From: JAWKOK01 sp963765875
GTDB taxonomy: Bacteria > Chloroflexota > Anaerolineae > Caldilineales > Caldilineaceae
Reading direction: 5' to 3'
Assembly (NCBI GenBank): GCA_963765875.1
Contig: CAVXYK010000008.1
Span: 62,001-126,000, forward strand
Length of the DNA stretch: 64,000 nt
The position numbers and the translations under genes were made by a program. Below the pieces are notes generated by a model, which saw only the letters and a list, made by a program, of their open reading frames with translations, ran no database searches and was not told the DNA's origin. Positions within the stretch are counted from its first letter, which is position 1. Every line of letters begins with the position of its first letter. Of the stretch, positions 37,491-47,264 are shown piece after piece.

Positions 37491-39419
37491 CTAACTCCTC
37501 AAATAAGTCTCCAAAAAGGCGGCCATTCGCGTAAAACTGTCGATGCGATTAGGCAGCTTGCTGAACCGATGGCCTTCGTCTGCATAGTGCACGAATTCGA
37601 CCGTGCCGCCTGCCTCGGTCACGCGTGCCTCGATCTGTTCAGATTCATTGAGCGGAACGCGAGGATCGTTGTCACCGGCCAGCACCATCAGCGGCATCTG
37701 GATGCGCGCAGCCTTGTGGATCGGCGACATATTTGCCAGCAGTTCCCGGTGGTTGGCCAGGCTACCGTACTCACGCTCTCGGTGGGCGCGTCGCCAACTG
37801 CTGGTGCGCTCCAGGAAAGTGACCCAGTCTGCAATACCGACCACGTCGATGCCGGCTGCGAACAGCTCAGGATACTCGGTCAACGCGGCCAGGACCATGA
37901 AGCCGCCATAGCTGCGGCCATAGATGGCGACCTTGTCATTGGCGACATCGGGCTGAGTGTGCAACCAGTTGACGGCATGCTTCAGATCGACAACGCTGTC
38001 CATGCGCTTTTCAACATCGTCGAGCATCATGGATGAGCGACCATAGCCGGTGCTGCCGCGCACGTTGGTGGCCAGTATGGCATAGCCCTGGCCGAGGAAA
38101 TACTGGAAGCGCACATCGAAGTCGGGCCGCTGTTGAGAGGCTGGGCCGCCGTGGACATAGAGAATGCACGGGTAGCCCCCGACGGGTGCGGCGCTTTGGG
38201 GCCGATAGAAAAATCCAGGAATGTCCCGCCCATCGAAGCTCGCAAAATGAATTAACTCTGGTGCAACAAACGTGAAAGCATCGATTCCGGCTCGATTGCT
38301 GAAGGTTAGCCGGCGGAGCGCACCACCGGCAAGATCCAGCGTCCAGATGTCAGGGTTGCGTTGCGGGTTCTGGAAATCGAAAGCGACAGATTCTCCATCA
38401 GAGCTGAAGCGCATCGACGTGACCAGCCCCTGCGGGATGCCGTCCAATGCTTGCCATCGACGCTCATGTTGTCCCTCACGATCGAGTGAGACGAGATAGA
38501 GCCGGCTGTAGCCCTCAACATTGAGCGAGCAGACCGCACGCTGTGCATCGGGCGCAATCGTCAGCAACTCCAACTCGCCGTTGATGGAATCAGCTTCATC
38601 ACCGTCCAGCAGTTCATCGGCGGTGACCAGTGTCGTCAATGACGCGTCACTCGCATCCAGCCGACAGAGCGCAAATCTATCGTGCTCACGATCAGAAAGC
38701 GTGAACAGTCCGTTCTGCGTCCACTTGACAGCTCCATAGCGGGCCCATGGCTGCCCTGCCGTGAGGTGCCGTTGCTCGCCGCTGCTTAGATCTACGAGAT
38801 ACAGCTCATGTTGCTCCGAGGCCAGGGCATCGAGCATGAGTGCGGTTGCCCCATCCGGCGACCAGCCGACGACGGCTCGATTTCCCGAAGTCCCAGCGAC
38901 CAGCCAGGCCTCACCACTCTGCACGTCCATCCAGTAGAGATCGAAATCAACGCCGTTTCGAGCGTTGGACGTGTAGATAATCGCATTGCCGTCAGCACTC
39001 CACGCGCCGAAACGATGAATGGCATCGTCATCGGGTGTCAGGCGACGGACGTCGTGATGCATGGCCGCATCAGACTGGGCATGGCCTGAGACGCCATAGT
39101 TGCTGAGCAGATAGAACTGCTGCCGCTCATTGCCGGCCACGTCGCTGACCGCAATCAGGTGTGACGCTGCCGGCGTACCATGGACCTCCCAGACCTTGTC
39201 AGAGAAATAGGTAAGTTGCATGGGCCATGGGCTACCAGCAGGCGCTTCCGACCCGACGGCTTGCTGTCTGTCGCTTTCGGCTATCGGGTCTGTGCCGATG
39301 CTCCATACCTGATAATTGCCGGAGATATCGGTCAAAAACGAAACTCGCGTGCCGTCGGGCGAAAAGGTTGGGCTAAGGGCGCTACGGATATTGAGATAGC
39401 GATCAAATGTATATGGCAT
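37491..39419 (-). CDS. S9 family peptidase (acylaminoacyl/dipeptidyl peptidase type)
   Basis: 642 residues from MPYTFDRYLNIRSALSP, with GAGG 7 nt upstream. The N-terminal 380 residues form a TolB/WD-like propeller with repeats such as FSPDGTRVSF, WSPDGATALML and FSSDGESVAFDF. The C-terminal alpha/beta-hydrolase domain has the nucleophile in GRSYGGFMVLAAL, the Asp in AGDNDPRVP and the His in DEGHRF. It hydrolyses small peptides and has no signal peptide, so it should be cytosolic. It is monocistronic. A second S9 enzyme, of the oligopeptidase B type, lies at 45092-47156. Confidence 0.88.
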   Translation of the reverse strand: MPYTFDRYLNIRSALSPTFSPDGTRVSFLTDISGNYQVWSIGTDPIAESDRQQAVGSEAPAGSPWPMQLTYFSDKVWEVHGTPAASHLIAVSDVAGNERQQFYLLSNYGVSGHAQSDAAMHHDVRRLTPDDDAIHRFGAWSADGNAIIYTSNARNGVDFDLYWMDVQSGEAWLVAGTSGNRAVVGWSPDGATALMLDALASEQHELYLVDLSSGEQRHLTAGQPWARYGAVKWTQNGLFTLSDREHDRFALCRLDASDASLTTLVTADELLDGDEADSINGELELLTIAPDAQRAVCSLNVEGYSRLYLVSLDREGQHERRWQALDGIPQGLVTSMRFSSDGESVAFDFQNPQRNPDIWTLDLAGGALRRLTFSNRAGIDAFTFVAPELIHFASFDGRDIPGFFYRPQSAAPVGGYPCILYVHGGPASQQRPDFDVRFQYFLGQGYAILATNVRGSTGYGRSSMMLDDVEKRMDSVVDLKHAVNWLHTQPDVANDKVAIYGRSYGGFMVLAALTEYPELFAAGIDVVGIADWVTFLERTSSWRRAHREREYGSLANHRELLANMSPIHKAARIQMPLMVLAGDNDPRVPLNESEQIEARVTEAGGTVEFVHYADEGHRFSKLPNRIDSFTRMAAFLETYLRS

Positions 39420-39612
39420 GACAAAGCCTCATAGTCAACTGAGTGTGCAGAAGGAGTCAGCATTGTTCAACAGTCCCATTGTCCCACACAGGGAAACGAA
39501 AGATCAAGCGCTGTTGAACGTCACTTGCAGCCTTGATTCGGATCGGATACGATTCGGGTCCAGACCCGTCCAGTTCATGGTCCGTTGTGAGCAAGGCGAA
39601 TGCAAGAATCAT

Positions 39613-39738
39613 TGATCCAAGAAGAACACGAATAGCCACGAAGACTCACGAAAGACAACCATTTCTGGCTCTCTGAGGTATGCCGAAGTAGGCGGCGAAT
39701 TCATTCGCTGCCGTCACCCCAGATTTCCTCAGAGAGCC
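39613..39738. repeat. CACGAA-type repeat followed by a structured stretch upstream of the GH-like gene
   Basis: 39613-39655 carries the family A wording (AACACGAA, CACGAAGACTCACGAA). At 39667-39678, GGCTCTCTGAGG faces its complement at 39727-39738, with an inner stem GGCGGCGAAT against ATTCGCTGCC. The outer stem ends 22 bp before the start codon of the next gene. Confidence 0.55.
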
Positions 39739-39760
39739 CAAAATGCCAGAAGGAGAAAGC

Positions 39761-41008
39761 ATGTCGAATACAACACTCTCGATGCAAGGGGAGTCGTTCT
39801 TGATCAATGGCCAACTGACCTATGCCGAGATCGCCGGCAGCAACCCAAATGCGCATGGTCTGCTGATGAATGCACGCTTCATCCAGGGCATCTTCGATGA
39901 CAGAGCCGATCCCTCCCGCTTCAATCGCTTCGGGCGTAAATTTGATCCCGAGCAACAAACCGATAACCTGATCGCAGCGCTGCCCGAGTGGTACGGTGTC
40001 GGCCTGCGCGCCTTTACCGTCGGTATTCAGGGCGGCGGCCCCTGCTTCACAATCGACAACCGCACCATCGATAACAACCCATTCGGCGAGGAAGGCACAT
40101 CGCTGGACCTGGCCTACGCTTCTCGATTGGATCGGCTGATCCGCGGCGCCGATGCCGTCGGCATGGTCGTCACTGTGAGCTACTTCTACGGAGACCAGAC
40201 GCTGCGGCTGCGTGACGGCAAGGCCGTGCGCAACGCTGTGACGACAGCATCCAATTTCCTGCGCGACGGCGGCTACAGCAACGTGATCATCGAAATCGCC
40301 AATGAACAGGATGTACCGCCATTCAAGGAGCACCCACTTGTCTTCTATCCGGAAGGCGTGGCGATGCTCAATGACCTGGCGCGTAAGGAATCAGGCGGCC
40401 TGCCCGTCGGTTGCAGCGGCATGGGCGGCTCCATCAACCGTGAGATCGCCGAGGCCAGCGACGTGATCCTGATTCACGGCAACGGCTGCACGCGTCAGAA
40501 GCTGTACAACATGATCCGGGAAGTTCGCGACTGGGGTCTGAATCGGCCCATCGTCTGCAACGAGGATTCGCAGGCCATCGGCCAGATGGAAGTCACTTTC
40601 CAGAACTACACGTCGTGGGGCTACTACAACAACATGACCAAACAGGAGCCGCCGGCCAATTGGGGCATCACCAAGGGCGAGGACGAGTTCTTTGCTCGGC
40701 GTATGGCCACTGGTATCGGCATCGAACTGCCGCCGTTGCCGATGGAGGATCAGTACTACTTGCAGGGATTGGAAACCGAGATGACCGACGGTGGCCAGCG
40801 CTGGCTTCGGTTGGCCAGTCTTCATCCGGAGAACATTAATTATGTCGAGTTCTTCAGAGACAGCGAGCTCTACTACACAAGTTTCGATGAACCGTTTTCC
40901 GTCCACTTTCAGTCGAACTGGCGGCAAGGCAGTGTGGCAATCCAGTCGCCTGACGAGGAGTGGACTGCGTTGATCCACTTGCGCAACGGCGATACGATTG
41001 AACGCTAG
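39761..41008 (+). CDS. Glycoside hydrolase-like protein (clan GH-A type), unassigned family
   Basis: 415 residues from MSNTTLSMQGESFLING, with AAGGAG 6 nt upstream, which favours 39761 over the ATG at 39743. The sequence reads like a (beta/alpha)8 hydrolase. FLINGQLTY is the typical opening. VIIEIANEQD carries an Asn-Glu pair suited to the acid/base, and PIVCNEDSQ carries a later Glu that could be the nucleophile. A small C-terminal beta domain follows from about 330. There is no signal peptide, so a cytosolic oligosaccharide substrate is likely. I cannot place it in a numbered family. The next gene, a broken sugar isomerase, and the Gfo/Idh oxidoreductase further on suggest a former sugar-use cluster. 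Confidence 0.6.
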   Translation: MSNTTLSMQGESFLINGQLTYAEIAGSNPNAHGLLMNARFIQGIFDDRADPSRFNRFGRKFDPEQQTDNLIAALPEWYGVGLRAFTVGIQGGGPCFTIDNRTIDNNPFGEEGTSLDLAYASRLDRLIRGADAVGMVVTVSYFYGDQTLRLRDGKAVRNAVTTASNFLRDGGYSNVIIEIANEQDVPPFKEHPLVFYPEGVAMLNDLARKESGGLPVGCSGMGGSINREIAEASDVILIHGNGCTRQKLYNMIREVRDWGLNRPIVCNEDSQAIGQMEVTFQNYTSWGYYNNMTKQEPPANWGITKGEDEFFARRMATGIGIELPPLPMEDQYYLQGLETEMTDGGQRWLRLASLHPENINYVEFFRDSELYYTSFDEPFSVHFQSNWRQGSVAIQSPDEEWTALIHLRNGDTIER

Positions 41009-41016
41009 ACTGCACC

Positions 41017-41205
41017 ACGGCATTTTGAAGGTTAACATATGAATACTGGCAGAGATCGTGCGAGATTGCGACGCCGTTGGCCTCACCCTGCCATGGCGCT
41101 AAAGGCGCCACGGCTGTCCCTCTCCACAGGGCGGAGCAGGGTGAGGCCAACGGCGTCGCAATCTCGCCTATACCAGTATTATTTCGTTAACCTTCAACAT
41201 GCCGT
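41017..41205. mobile_element. 189-bp inverted-repeat element (MITE-like)
   Basis: The left arm (41017 to about 41092) and right arm (about 41136 to 41205) pair imperfectly over some 70 bp. Shared parts include ACGGCAT-TTGAAGGTTAAC at the ends and GCGAGATTGCGACGCCGTTG towards the centre, which continues into GGCCTCACCCTGC. The 40-bp centre (GGCGCTAAAGGCGCC) is itself palindromic. It has no coding capacity, and its outer limits are not marked by an obvious target duplication. Confidence 0.6.
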
Positions 41206-41267
41206 AGCTGTCTGGCTTTGATGATCGAGGCGGCTATGGCATGAATGTCACGCTACACAGGAGACCC

Positions 41268-41592
41268 ATGGACAGCACTATCTCTGTCAGCACGGCAACC
41301 TACGACGGCTACGACCTGGCAACCGCGCTTCAGACGATCCACGATCTTGGCGTTAATTTCGTGGAACTGGTCGATATCGCAGGCCACTCCGAGACCTTTG
41401 ACGAACGCAATCTCGACCGCTCTCACGCCGAGCAGGCTCGCGACCAATTGGCGAACTATAATCTACAATGCCGTTGCCTCTCAGCACACATGGACCTTTC
41501 GTCCCCTGATGCCGTCGAGGCCATGGGACGCCGCTTGACATACCCTAACAGAGTCGGCGCTGCGAGAATCAGTGGCGTTTCTTGAAGGGTGA
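41268..41592 (+). pseudogene. Sugar phosphate isomerase/epimerase with an internal deletion
   Basis: CAGGAG precedes the ATG at 41268. The first 85 residues (ISVSTATYDGYDLATALQTI, NFVELVDIAGH, LSAHMDLSSPDAVEAMGRRL) are the N-terminus of a xylose isomerase-like TIM barrel. The frame then loses homology and stops at 41583. In the next frame, LTESALRESVAFLEG and a TGA at 41590 read as a normal C-terminus of the same family. About two thirds of the gene, the whole middle, is missing between the two ends. It lies just after the 189-bp inverted-repeat element. Confidence 0.6.
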
Positions 41593-41648
41593 AGAAGTGA
41601 CAGGGGAAAGGGGTGACAAAAAGCAGAATCGCTCACTCGGTCGAGCGG

Positions 41649-43541
41649 TCAGGTGAGCTCCTCCAACTCTAACCAGCGCTCCATCGTCTGCTCCAGGGAA
41701 TTCTCTATCTGGTCGAACTTGGCAGAGAGTTCTTGCAGCGCCTGGTAGTCTGTGGCTTTGGTCGCCATCTCTGCGTGCAATCGCTCTTTCTCTTCTTCAA
41801 GGCGTTCGATCTCCACAACCAGACGTTCCAATTCCTTGCTCTCTTTCCAACTCAGCTTGCGCGGTTGGTCAGCGCGTCTTTGGCTCGATTGCGTAGCATT
41901 TGGGCGCGCCTCAATCGGGTTCGCCTCACGTTCGGCCCGTCGAGCGGCCGCATCAAGACGGACAAAGCTGGTGTAGGGCGCAGGATAGCGCGGACTGAGG
42001 GCGCCATCCTCCATGCGGACCAGAAAGTCGACGGTACGATCAAGGAAGTAGCGATCATGGCTGACCACAACAAGGCAGCCGCTGAAAAAGTCCAGGAATT
42101 CTTCGAGTACGCCCAGTGTCTGAATGTCAAGATCGTTGGTGGGCTCATCCAACAACAACACATTAGGACGATGTACCAGCGTACGTAACAAGTAAAGACG
42201 CCGCCGCTCGCCGCCGCTTAGACTGCCGATGCGCGCCCATTGCATCGGACGCGGAAAGAGGAACCACTCCAACATGTGAGCCGCTTCCACCCGTTCGCCG
42301 TCCTTGGTCAAAATCACCGGTGCTTCATTCTGAATGAACTCCAGCACACGCACCTGATCGTTCAGATCATCACTGCGTTGGTCGTAGTAGCCGATCTCGA
42401 CGGTCTCGCCCCAGCGAGCGACGCCGCGGTCAGGCATCGCCTTGCGGGCCAGAATATTGAGCAGCGTGCTCTTGCCCGCGCCGTTGGGACCGATGATGCC
42501 GACGCGGTCGCCCGGTTCCAGCGAAAAGTCCATGTTATCCAGAATCGTGCGCTCGCCGTAGCGCTTGGTCAAACCGGTCGCCGTAAGCACCTTCTTGCCC
42601 AGGCGTTGACCGGCCAGCGCAATGGAGACCCGCTCGTCGCCCCGGTCGTAGGAGATCTGCATTAACTCCTCGACGCGCTGTTTGCGGGCCTTCTGCTTGG
42701 TGCCGCGTGCCATGGGCGCCCTGCGTACCCACTCCAGTTCGCGCTTGATCAGTTTCTGACGCTTGGCCTCCTCGTCGCCGAGCTTGATCTGACGTTGCTC
42801 CCGGTCTTCCAGATATTTGCTGTAGTTGCCCGCATAGGAGACCAACACCCGCCGTTCCAATTCGACGATGCGGTTGACGACGCGGTCGAGAAAGTAGCGA
42901 TCATGGGTTACCATCAGCAACGCACCGGGCGTGGTGGCCAGATAGTCCTCGAGCCAGGCGATGGTCTCGGCGTCGATGTGGTTGGTCGGCTCATCCAACA
43001 CAAGCAGATCGGCACGGTCGATGAGGGCACGGGCCAAGGCCACGCGCTTGCGCTCGCCGCCGCTAAGCGTGCCCACCAGCGAATCAAACATGTCGATGCC
43101 CAGCCGGCTGAGCACGGCCTTGGCATTGGCTTCGGCCGTCCAGCCCTGGTTGGCGTCCATCTGAGCGCTCGCCTGCAAGAGGCCGGCTTGCAACACTTCG
43201 TCCTCGGGCGACTGCTGCAATGCCAGCGAAGCTTGCTCATAGTCGCGCAAGAGCTGCATCTGGGGTGAGTCCGAGTGAAAGATTGTCTGAAGCACCGTAA
43301 GTGTATCGTCCAGTACCGGCTCCTGCGCCAGCATCTCGACACGAAAGCCGCCCCACGTTGTCACCGAACCGGTATCGGGCGCTTCAGTCCCGGCGACAAT
43401 CCGCAGCAATGTGCTCTTGCCGCTGCCGTTGACGCCAATCAGCCCGACGCGATCACCCTCATTGATGCGCAGGTTGGCGTTCTCGAAGAGAAGGCGTTCG
43501 CTGAACTGTTTGGATAGATTTTCGATGGTGAGGAGGTTCAT
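41649..43541 (-). CDS. uup: ABC-F family ATPase (Uup-like)
   Basis: 630 residues with two ABC domains on one chain and no membrane segments. Domain 1 has GVNGSGKST, LSGGERKR and LVLDEPTNHID. Domain 2 has GPNGAGKST, LSGGERRR and LLLDEPTNDLD. The linker between them has the basic RRAPMARGTKQKARKQR arm. The last 90 residues form a charged coiled coil (LEEEKERLHAEMATKATDYQ), as in Uup. ABC-F proteins act on the ribosome or on DNA and are not transporters. Uup itself is linked to precise excision of transposons and to ribosome quality control. The gene is convergent with the broken isomerase. Confidence 0.88.
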   Translation of the reverse strand: MNLLTIENLSKQFSERLLFENANLRINEGDRVGLIGVNGSGKSTLLRIVAGTEAPDTGSVTTWGGFRVEMLAQEPVLDDTLTVLQTIFHSDSPQMQLLRDYEQASLALQQSPEDEVLQAGLLQASAQMDANQGWTAEANAKAVLSRLGIDMFDSLVGTLSGGERKRVALARALIDRADLLVLDEPTNHIDAETIAWLEDYLATTPGALLMVTHDRYFLDRVVNRIVELERRVLVSYAGNYSKYLEDREQRQIKLGDEEAKRQKLIKRELEWVRRAPMARGTKQKARKQRVEELMQISYDRGDERVSIALAGQRLGKKVLTATGLTKRYGERTILDNMDFSLEPGDRVGIIGPNGAGKSTLLNILARKAMPDRGVARWGETVEIGYYDQRSDDLNDQVRVLEFIQNEAPVILTKDGERVEAAHMLEWFLFPRPMQWARIGSLSGGERRRLYLLRTLVHRPNVLLLDEPTNDLDIQTLGVLEEFLDFFSGCLVVVSHDRYFLDRTVDFLVRMEDGALSPRYPAPYTSFVRLDAAARRAEREANPIEARPNATQSSQRRADQPRKLSWKESKELERLVVEIERLEEEKERLHAEMATKATDYQALQELSAKFDQIENSLEQTMERWLELEELT

Positions 43542-43744
43542 AGATTGGATGCTAGCTGCTTGCTACGTGCTGCGTGAATTTCGCCAACTCGGACTGCCGG
43601 TTGAGTGTATCAGCAAGCGTGGGGTTGGGCAATTGATGGGGGGTTCGCCGCTGTGCTGCGCAACGTCTCCCCGATACCGGAGATGGACCGAGCCCCAGTC
43701 GATACCTCCAGTCTCCGAACAGGCGAGTGCGCCGCCGTCCCAGG

Positions 43745-44974
43745 TCAATACGCCAACGTCGTTGTCATATCGTAACGCTGGCCGGTGCGCGACGACTCTA
43801 GCGCTCCCGCCATCATCTCGGTAATGTGCAGCCCCCACTCCACGTTGGGGATCGGATCAAGATTTTCCAGGATGCAATCGACCAGGTGTTGAGTCGACTC
43901 GTGGTAATAGTTGAAGCTGTCGGGCGTAGGCTGGGGCCATTTGGCCTTGCTGCTGTCGCCGCGCACGGGGATGTGGAACCAGCCGTCGTCATCCACATGG
44001 GGTAGCAGATCGGTGCGCGTGGAGATGATCGAGGCGGTATAGCCTGCGCCGAAGAGCAGATTGCCCTCGGTGCCGAAGACCTGGAGACTGCCGCCGCCGG
44101 TGCCAGGCAGCACGGGGTGAAAAATGCGTCCCACGTGGCACGTGCCCACACTGCCATCAACCATTTCGTAGATCGAGTAAGCGTTGTCGACGGCCTTCAT
44201 CTTCACCGGCTGGGTACGGGGCAGGTCGAGGACCACGTCCCAGTAGTTGGCGTCGTCGGGATCGGTGGCCGCGGCCAGGAAGGCGTCATATTGGTCCTCG
44301 GGCACGATGTGATGCTCGGCCTGGCTGATGCCGGTGTGGGCCATGATGTTCTTGCAGGGACCCAATACCGAGACAATGTTGGCCGGCGCATAGGGCAGAT
44401 CGAAGAGGAAGCCGCCGCTGTCCTCATCATAGAAAGCGGCCTGGCCGTAGGGATTGCTGCCCAGTGACGGGCTATAGTCGATAGGGCCCGTCGATCCCAG
44501 AGAAAACCAGAGGATCTCGCCCAGCACGCCCTGTTTGACCAGCTTGCGCAACAGAGCGATGTCCGGATCCAACGGTGAGTTGGCGCTGGGTTCGCTCAGG
44601 GCTTTGACACCGGCAGCGCGCACCGCATCGGCGATGGTGCGGGCGTCGTCCATGTTGGTGGCCATGAGCTTCTGGATCAGCACATGCTTACCCGCTTCGA
44701 TGGCAGCCAGCGTGAAGGGCACATGGGTGCCCGGCGCGGTCAGGATGAAGACCGCGTCCAGATCGGCCTGGTCGAGCATCTCGTAGTAGTCCTGATAGGC
44801 CGCCTTGGCCTCGAACAGACGCAGACAGGCGTCGGTGCGCGTCTCATAGAGATCGCAGACGGCTGTGATCTCTGCGTTCGACATACGCATCATGTAGGGC
44901 AGGTAGTAGGCCGTGGCAACAACGCCGCAGCCGACGACGCCGATCTTGACTTTGGGTGATTGATGTTTGGGCAT
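43745..44974 (-). CDS. Gfo/Idh/MocA family oxidoreductase
   Basis: 409 residues. The N-terminal Rossmann domain has KIGVVGCGVVATAYYLPYM and the typical PGTHVPFTLAAIEAGKHVL. The usual EKP motif here reads QKL, keeping Lys102. The C-terminal alpha/beta domain begins at FSLGSTGPIDYSP and has GGFLFDLPYAPANIVSVLGP, where the His of the family's catalytic pair is replaced by Pro-Tyr-Ala. It should be an NAD(P)-dependent sugar or inositol dehydrogenase in the cytoplasm; the substrate is unknown. No Shine-Dalgarno is visible. Confidence 0.82.
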   Translation of the reverse strand: MPKHQSPKVKIGVVGCGVVATAYYLPYMMRMSNAEITAVCDLYETRTDACLRLFEAKAAYQDYYEMLDQADLDAVFILTAPGTHVPFTLAAIEAGKHVLIQKLMATNMDDARTIADAVRAAGVKALSEPSANSPLDPDIALLRKLVKQGVLGEILWFSLGSTGPIDYSPSLGSNPYGQAAFYDEDSGGFLFDLPYAPANIVSVLGPCKNIMAHTGISQAEHHIVPEDQYDAFLAAATDPDDANYWDVVLDLPRTQPVKMKAVDNAYSIYEMVDGSVGTCHVGRIFHPVLPGTGGGSLQVFGTEGNLLFGAGYTASIISTRTDLLPHVDDDGWFHIPVRGDSSKAKWPQPTPDSFNYYHESTQHLVDCILENLDPIPNVEWGLHITEMMAGALESSRTGQRYDMTTTLAY

Positions 44975-45091
44975 GTTGGGTTCGCTTTCGTGGTTCTACT
45001 GGTCGTTGGAAGAGACTGACAACCTCTGTATCTGTCGGTCTGCTGGAACCTACTCGTGCTACCGCCGTGGCAAACCAATTGCCGAAACCCT

Positions 45092-47156
45092 TCAAGCAAT
45101 CCCCAACGCATCCAGGGCGAACGCATACTCGAAGGCCAACTCCTCCAGGTAGTCAAAGCGCCCCGACGCGCCGCCGTGGCCGGCAGCCATGTTGGTCTTC
45201 AACAACAGCCGCCGATCATCAGTCTTGAGCGTCCGCAGTTTGGCGACCCATTTGGCCGGCTCCCAATATTGAACCCTGGGATCGTTGAGTCCGGCTGTGG
45301 CCAGGATGTGAGGATAGGCGACGGTGGCAAGATTGTCGTAGGGCGAATAGGACTTCATGTAGGCGTAGGCGTCCGGCTCGTTGGGGTTCCCCCACTCCTC
45401 GTACTCGGTGACGGTCAAGGGGATGGTCGGGATCAAGCATGGTGTTGATGACATCCACGAAGGGGACGCCTGCGATCACAGCGGCGAAAAGTTCGGGCCG
45501 CAGATTGACGACCGCACCCATGAACAGGCCACCGGCACTGCGACCGGAGATGACCAGTCGGTCCGGTGACGTGTAGCCATCTTCGATCAGAAAATCGGCA
45601 CAGGCGACAAAATCCGTGAAGGTGTTCTTCTTGGCCATCAGCTTGCCCTGCTCGTACCAGGCACGGCCCATTTCACCGCCGCCGCGAATGTGGGCAATGG
45701 CGTAGATGAAGCCACGGTCAAGCAGGCTGAGCCGGTTGGCGTTGAAGCCCGGCTCCATGGTCGCGCCGTAGGAACCATAGCCGTAGAGCCAGAGTGGATT
45801 GCCACCCTCACGCCGCAGGTCGCGGCGATAGACCAGTGAAATGGGTACCCGGACACCATCCTCGGCCGTCGCCCATAGCCGTTCAGAGACATAGGCAGCC
45901 GGGTCGTAGTCGCCCACTACTTCCTCACGCTTGAGCAACACCAGCGAGCGTTTCGCCGGGTCATAGTCGTAGACGGTCTTTGGCGTTGTCAATGATGAAT
46001 AGGTGAGGCGCACAACCAGGCTGTCAAATTGCGGATTGCGGTTGCCGGCAATCGTATAGACCGGCTCAGGGAAGGCGATCTGGTGCTGATCGCCACTGGG
46101 CATGCCGTCCGCATCCAATGCCAGGACACGCAGTTGCTTGAGTCCGCCGCTGCGCAGGTGAAGGACCAGAAAATCACGAAACGGTTCAATCCGGTCAAGC
46201 TTCGTGCCCGGTTCATGCGCGACCACCTCGCGCCAGTTGTTGATGCCGGGCGCACTCACCGGGGAGGCCATCAGCCGAAAGTCGGTAGCCTCGTGATTGG
46301 TGACGATGTAAAACGAGTCGCGGTGATGCTCCACGCCATATTCCAGGCCCTGATGCCGTGGCTGGATGGCGATCGGTGTGGCTTCCGGATCGTCCGCCGG
46401 GATGAACCACTCCTCGTGGGTCATGGCGCTGCGTAGACGAACGAAGATGTAGCCGCCGCTCTTGGACTTGCGCACAGTCACGAAGTAGCGTTCATCCGGC
46501 TCGCTAAGCACGACGGCATCCTTGGCCGGATCGTCGCCCAGCCGATGCCGCAGCACCTGAAACGGGCGCGTGGCAGGGTCCAGTGTCGTGTAGAAAAGCG
46601 ACCGGCCGGCAGCGTCCCATTCGAGCCCGTAGTACGTGTTGGGAATGGTATCCGCCAGTATCTCGCCCGTGGTCAGGTCTTTGACGCACAACGTGTAGTG
46701 TTCGTCCCCGTCAAAATCAACTGCGTAGGCCAGTAACCGATGGTCCGGGCTGACACGGTAGTTGCCCACTGCCGTGTAGCTATGCCCCTCTGCCAATTCG
46801 TTCTGGTTGAGCAGGATCTCCTCGTCGTTCTCAAGGTTGCCTTGCTTGCGACAGTAGATCGGATACTGCTGCCCGTCTTCGGTACGTGAATAGTAGTAGT
46901 AATCGTCAACCTGCTCCGCCACCGACAGATCGGCCTCCTGCACACGACCACGCATTTCCCGATAGAGGATCGCCTGCAAAGACTGGGTCTCTGCCATCAT
47001 TGCATCCGTATAGGCGTTTTCGGCCCTCAGATAGGCCAGCATGTCGGCATTGTCTCGTTCACGCAGCCAGTAGTAGTCATCCCAGCGGGAATCGCCGTGA
47101 ATTTCAAAGCAGCGAGGTTGGGGCTCCGCGATGGGGGGATGCGGTTTCTGGGTCAA
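45092..47156 (-). CDS. ptrB: Oligopeptidase B-type S9A peptidase, interrupted by one frameshift
   Basis: Read in two frames joined near 45429, about 687 residues. I take the TTG at 47156 as start because GGAGG lies 8 nt upstream and homology (QKPHPPIAEPQPRCFEIHGDSR) starts there. The propeller holds YYYYSRTEDGQQYPIYCRK. The hydrolase domain has GYGSYGATMEPGF, IAHIRGGGEMGRAWYEQGK and the nucleophile in SGRSAGGLFMGAV. After FVDVINTMLDP one extra base breaks the frame; the other frame gives TIPLTVTEYEEWGNPNEP and the C-terminal His region MAAGHGGASGRFDY. It cleaves peptides after basic residues in the cytoplasm. Apart from the shift nothing is missing. Confidence 0.85.
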
Positions 47157-47264
47157 GTCGGTCACCTCCGTGAAGTTCGTGCGGCTGGTCGTACGCTTAA
47201 AGCGACTAGCAGATAGGCAAATGATACAGCGTTGTGACCCGAAGTCCAATGAAGCGCGTAGGAG

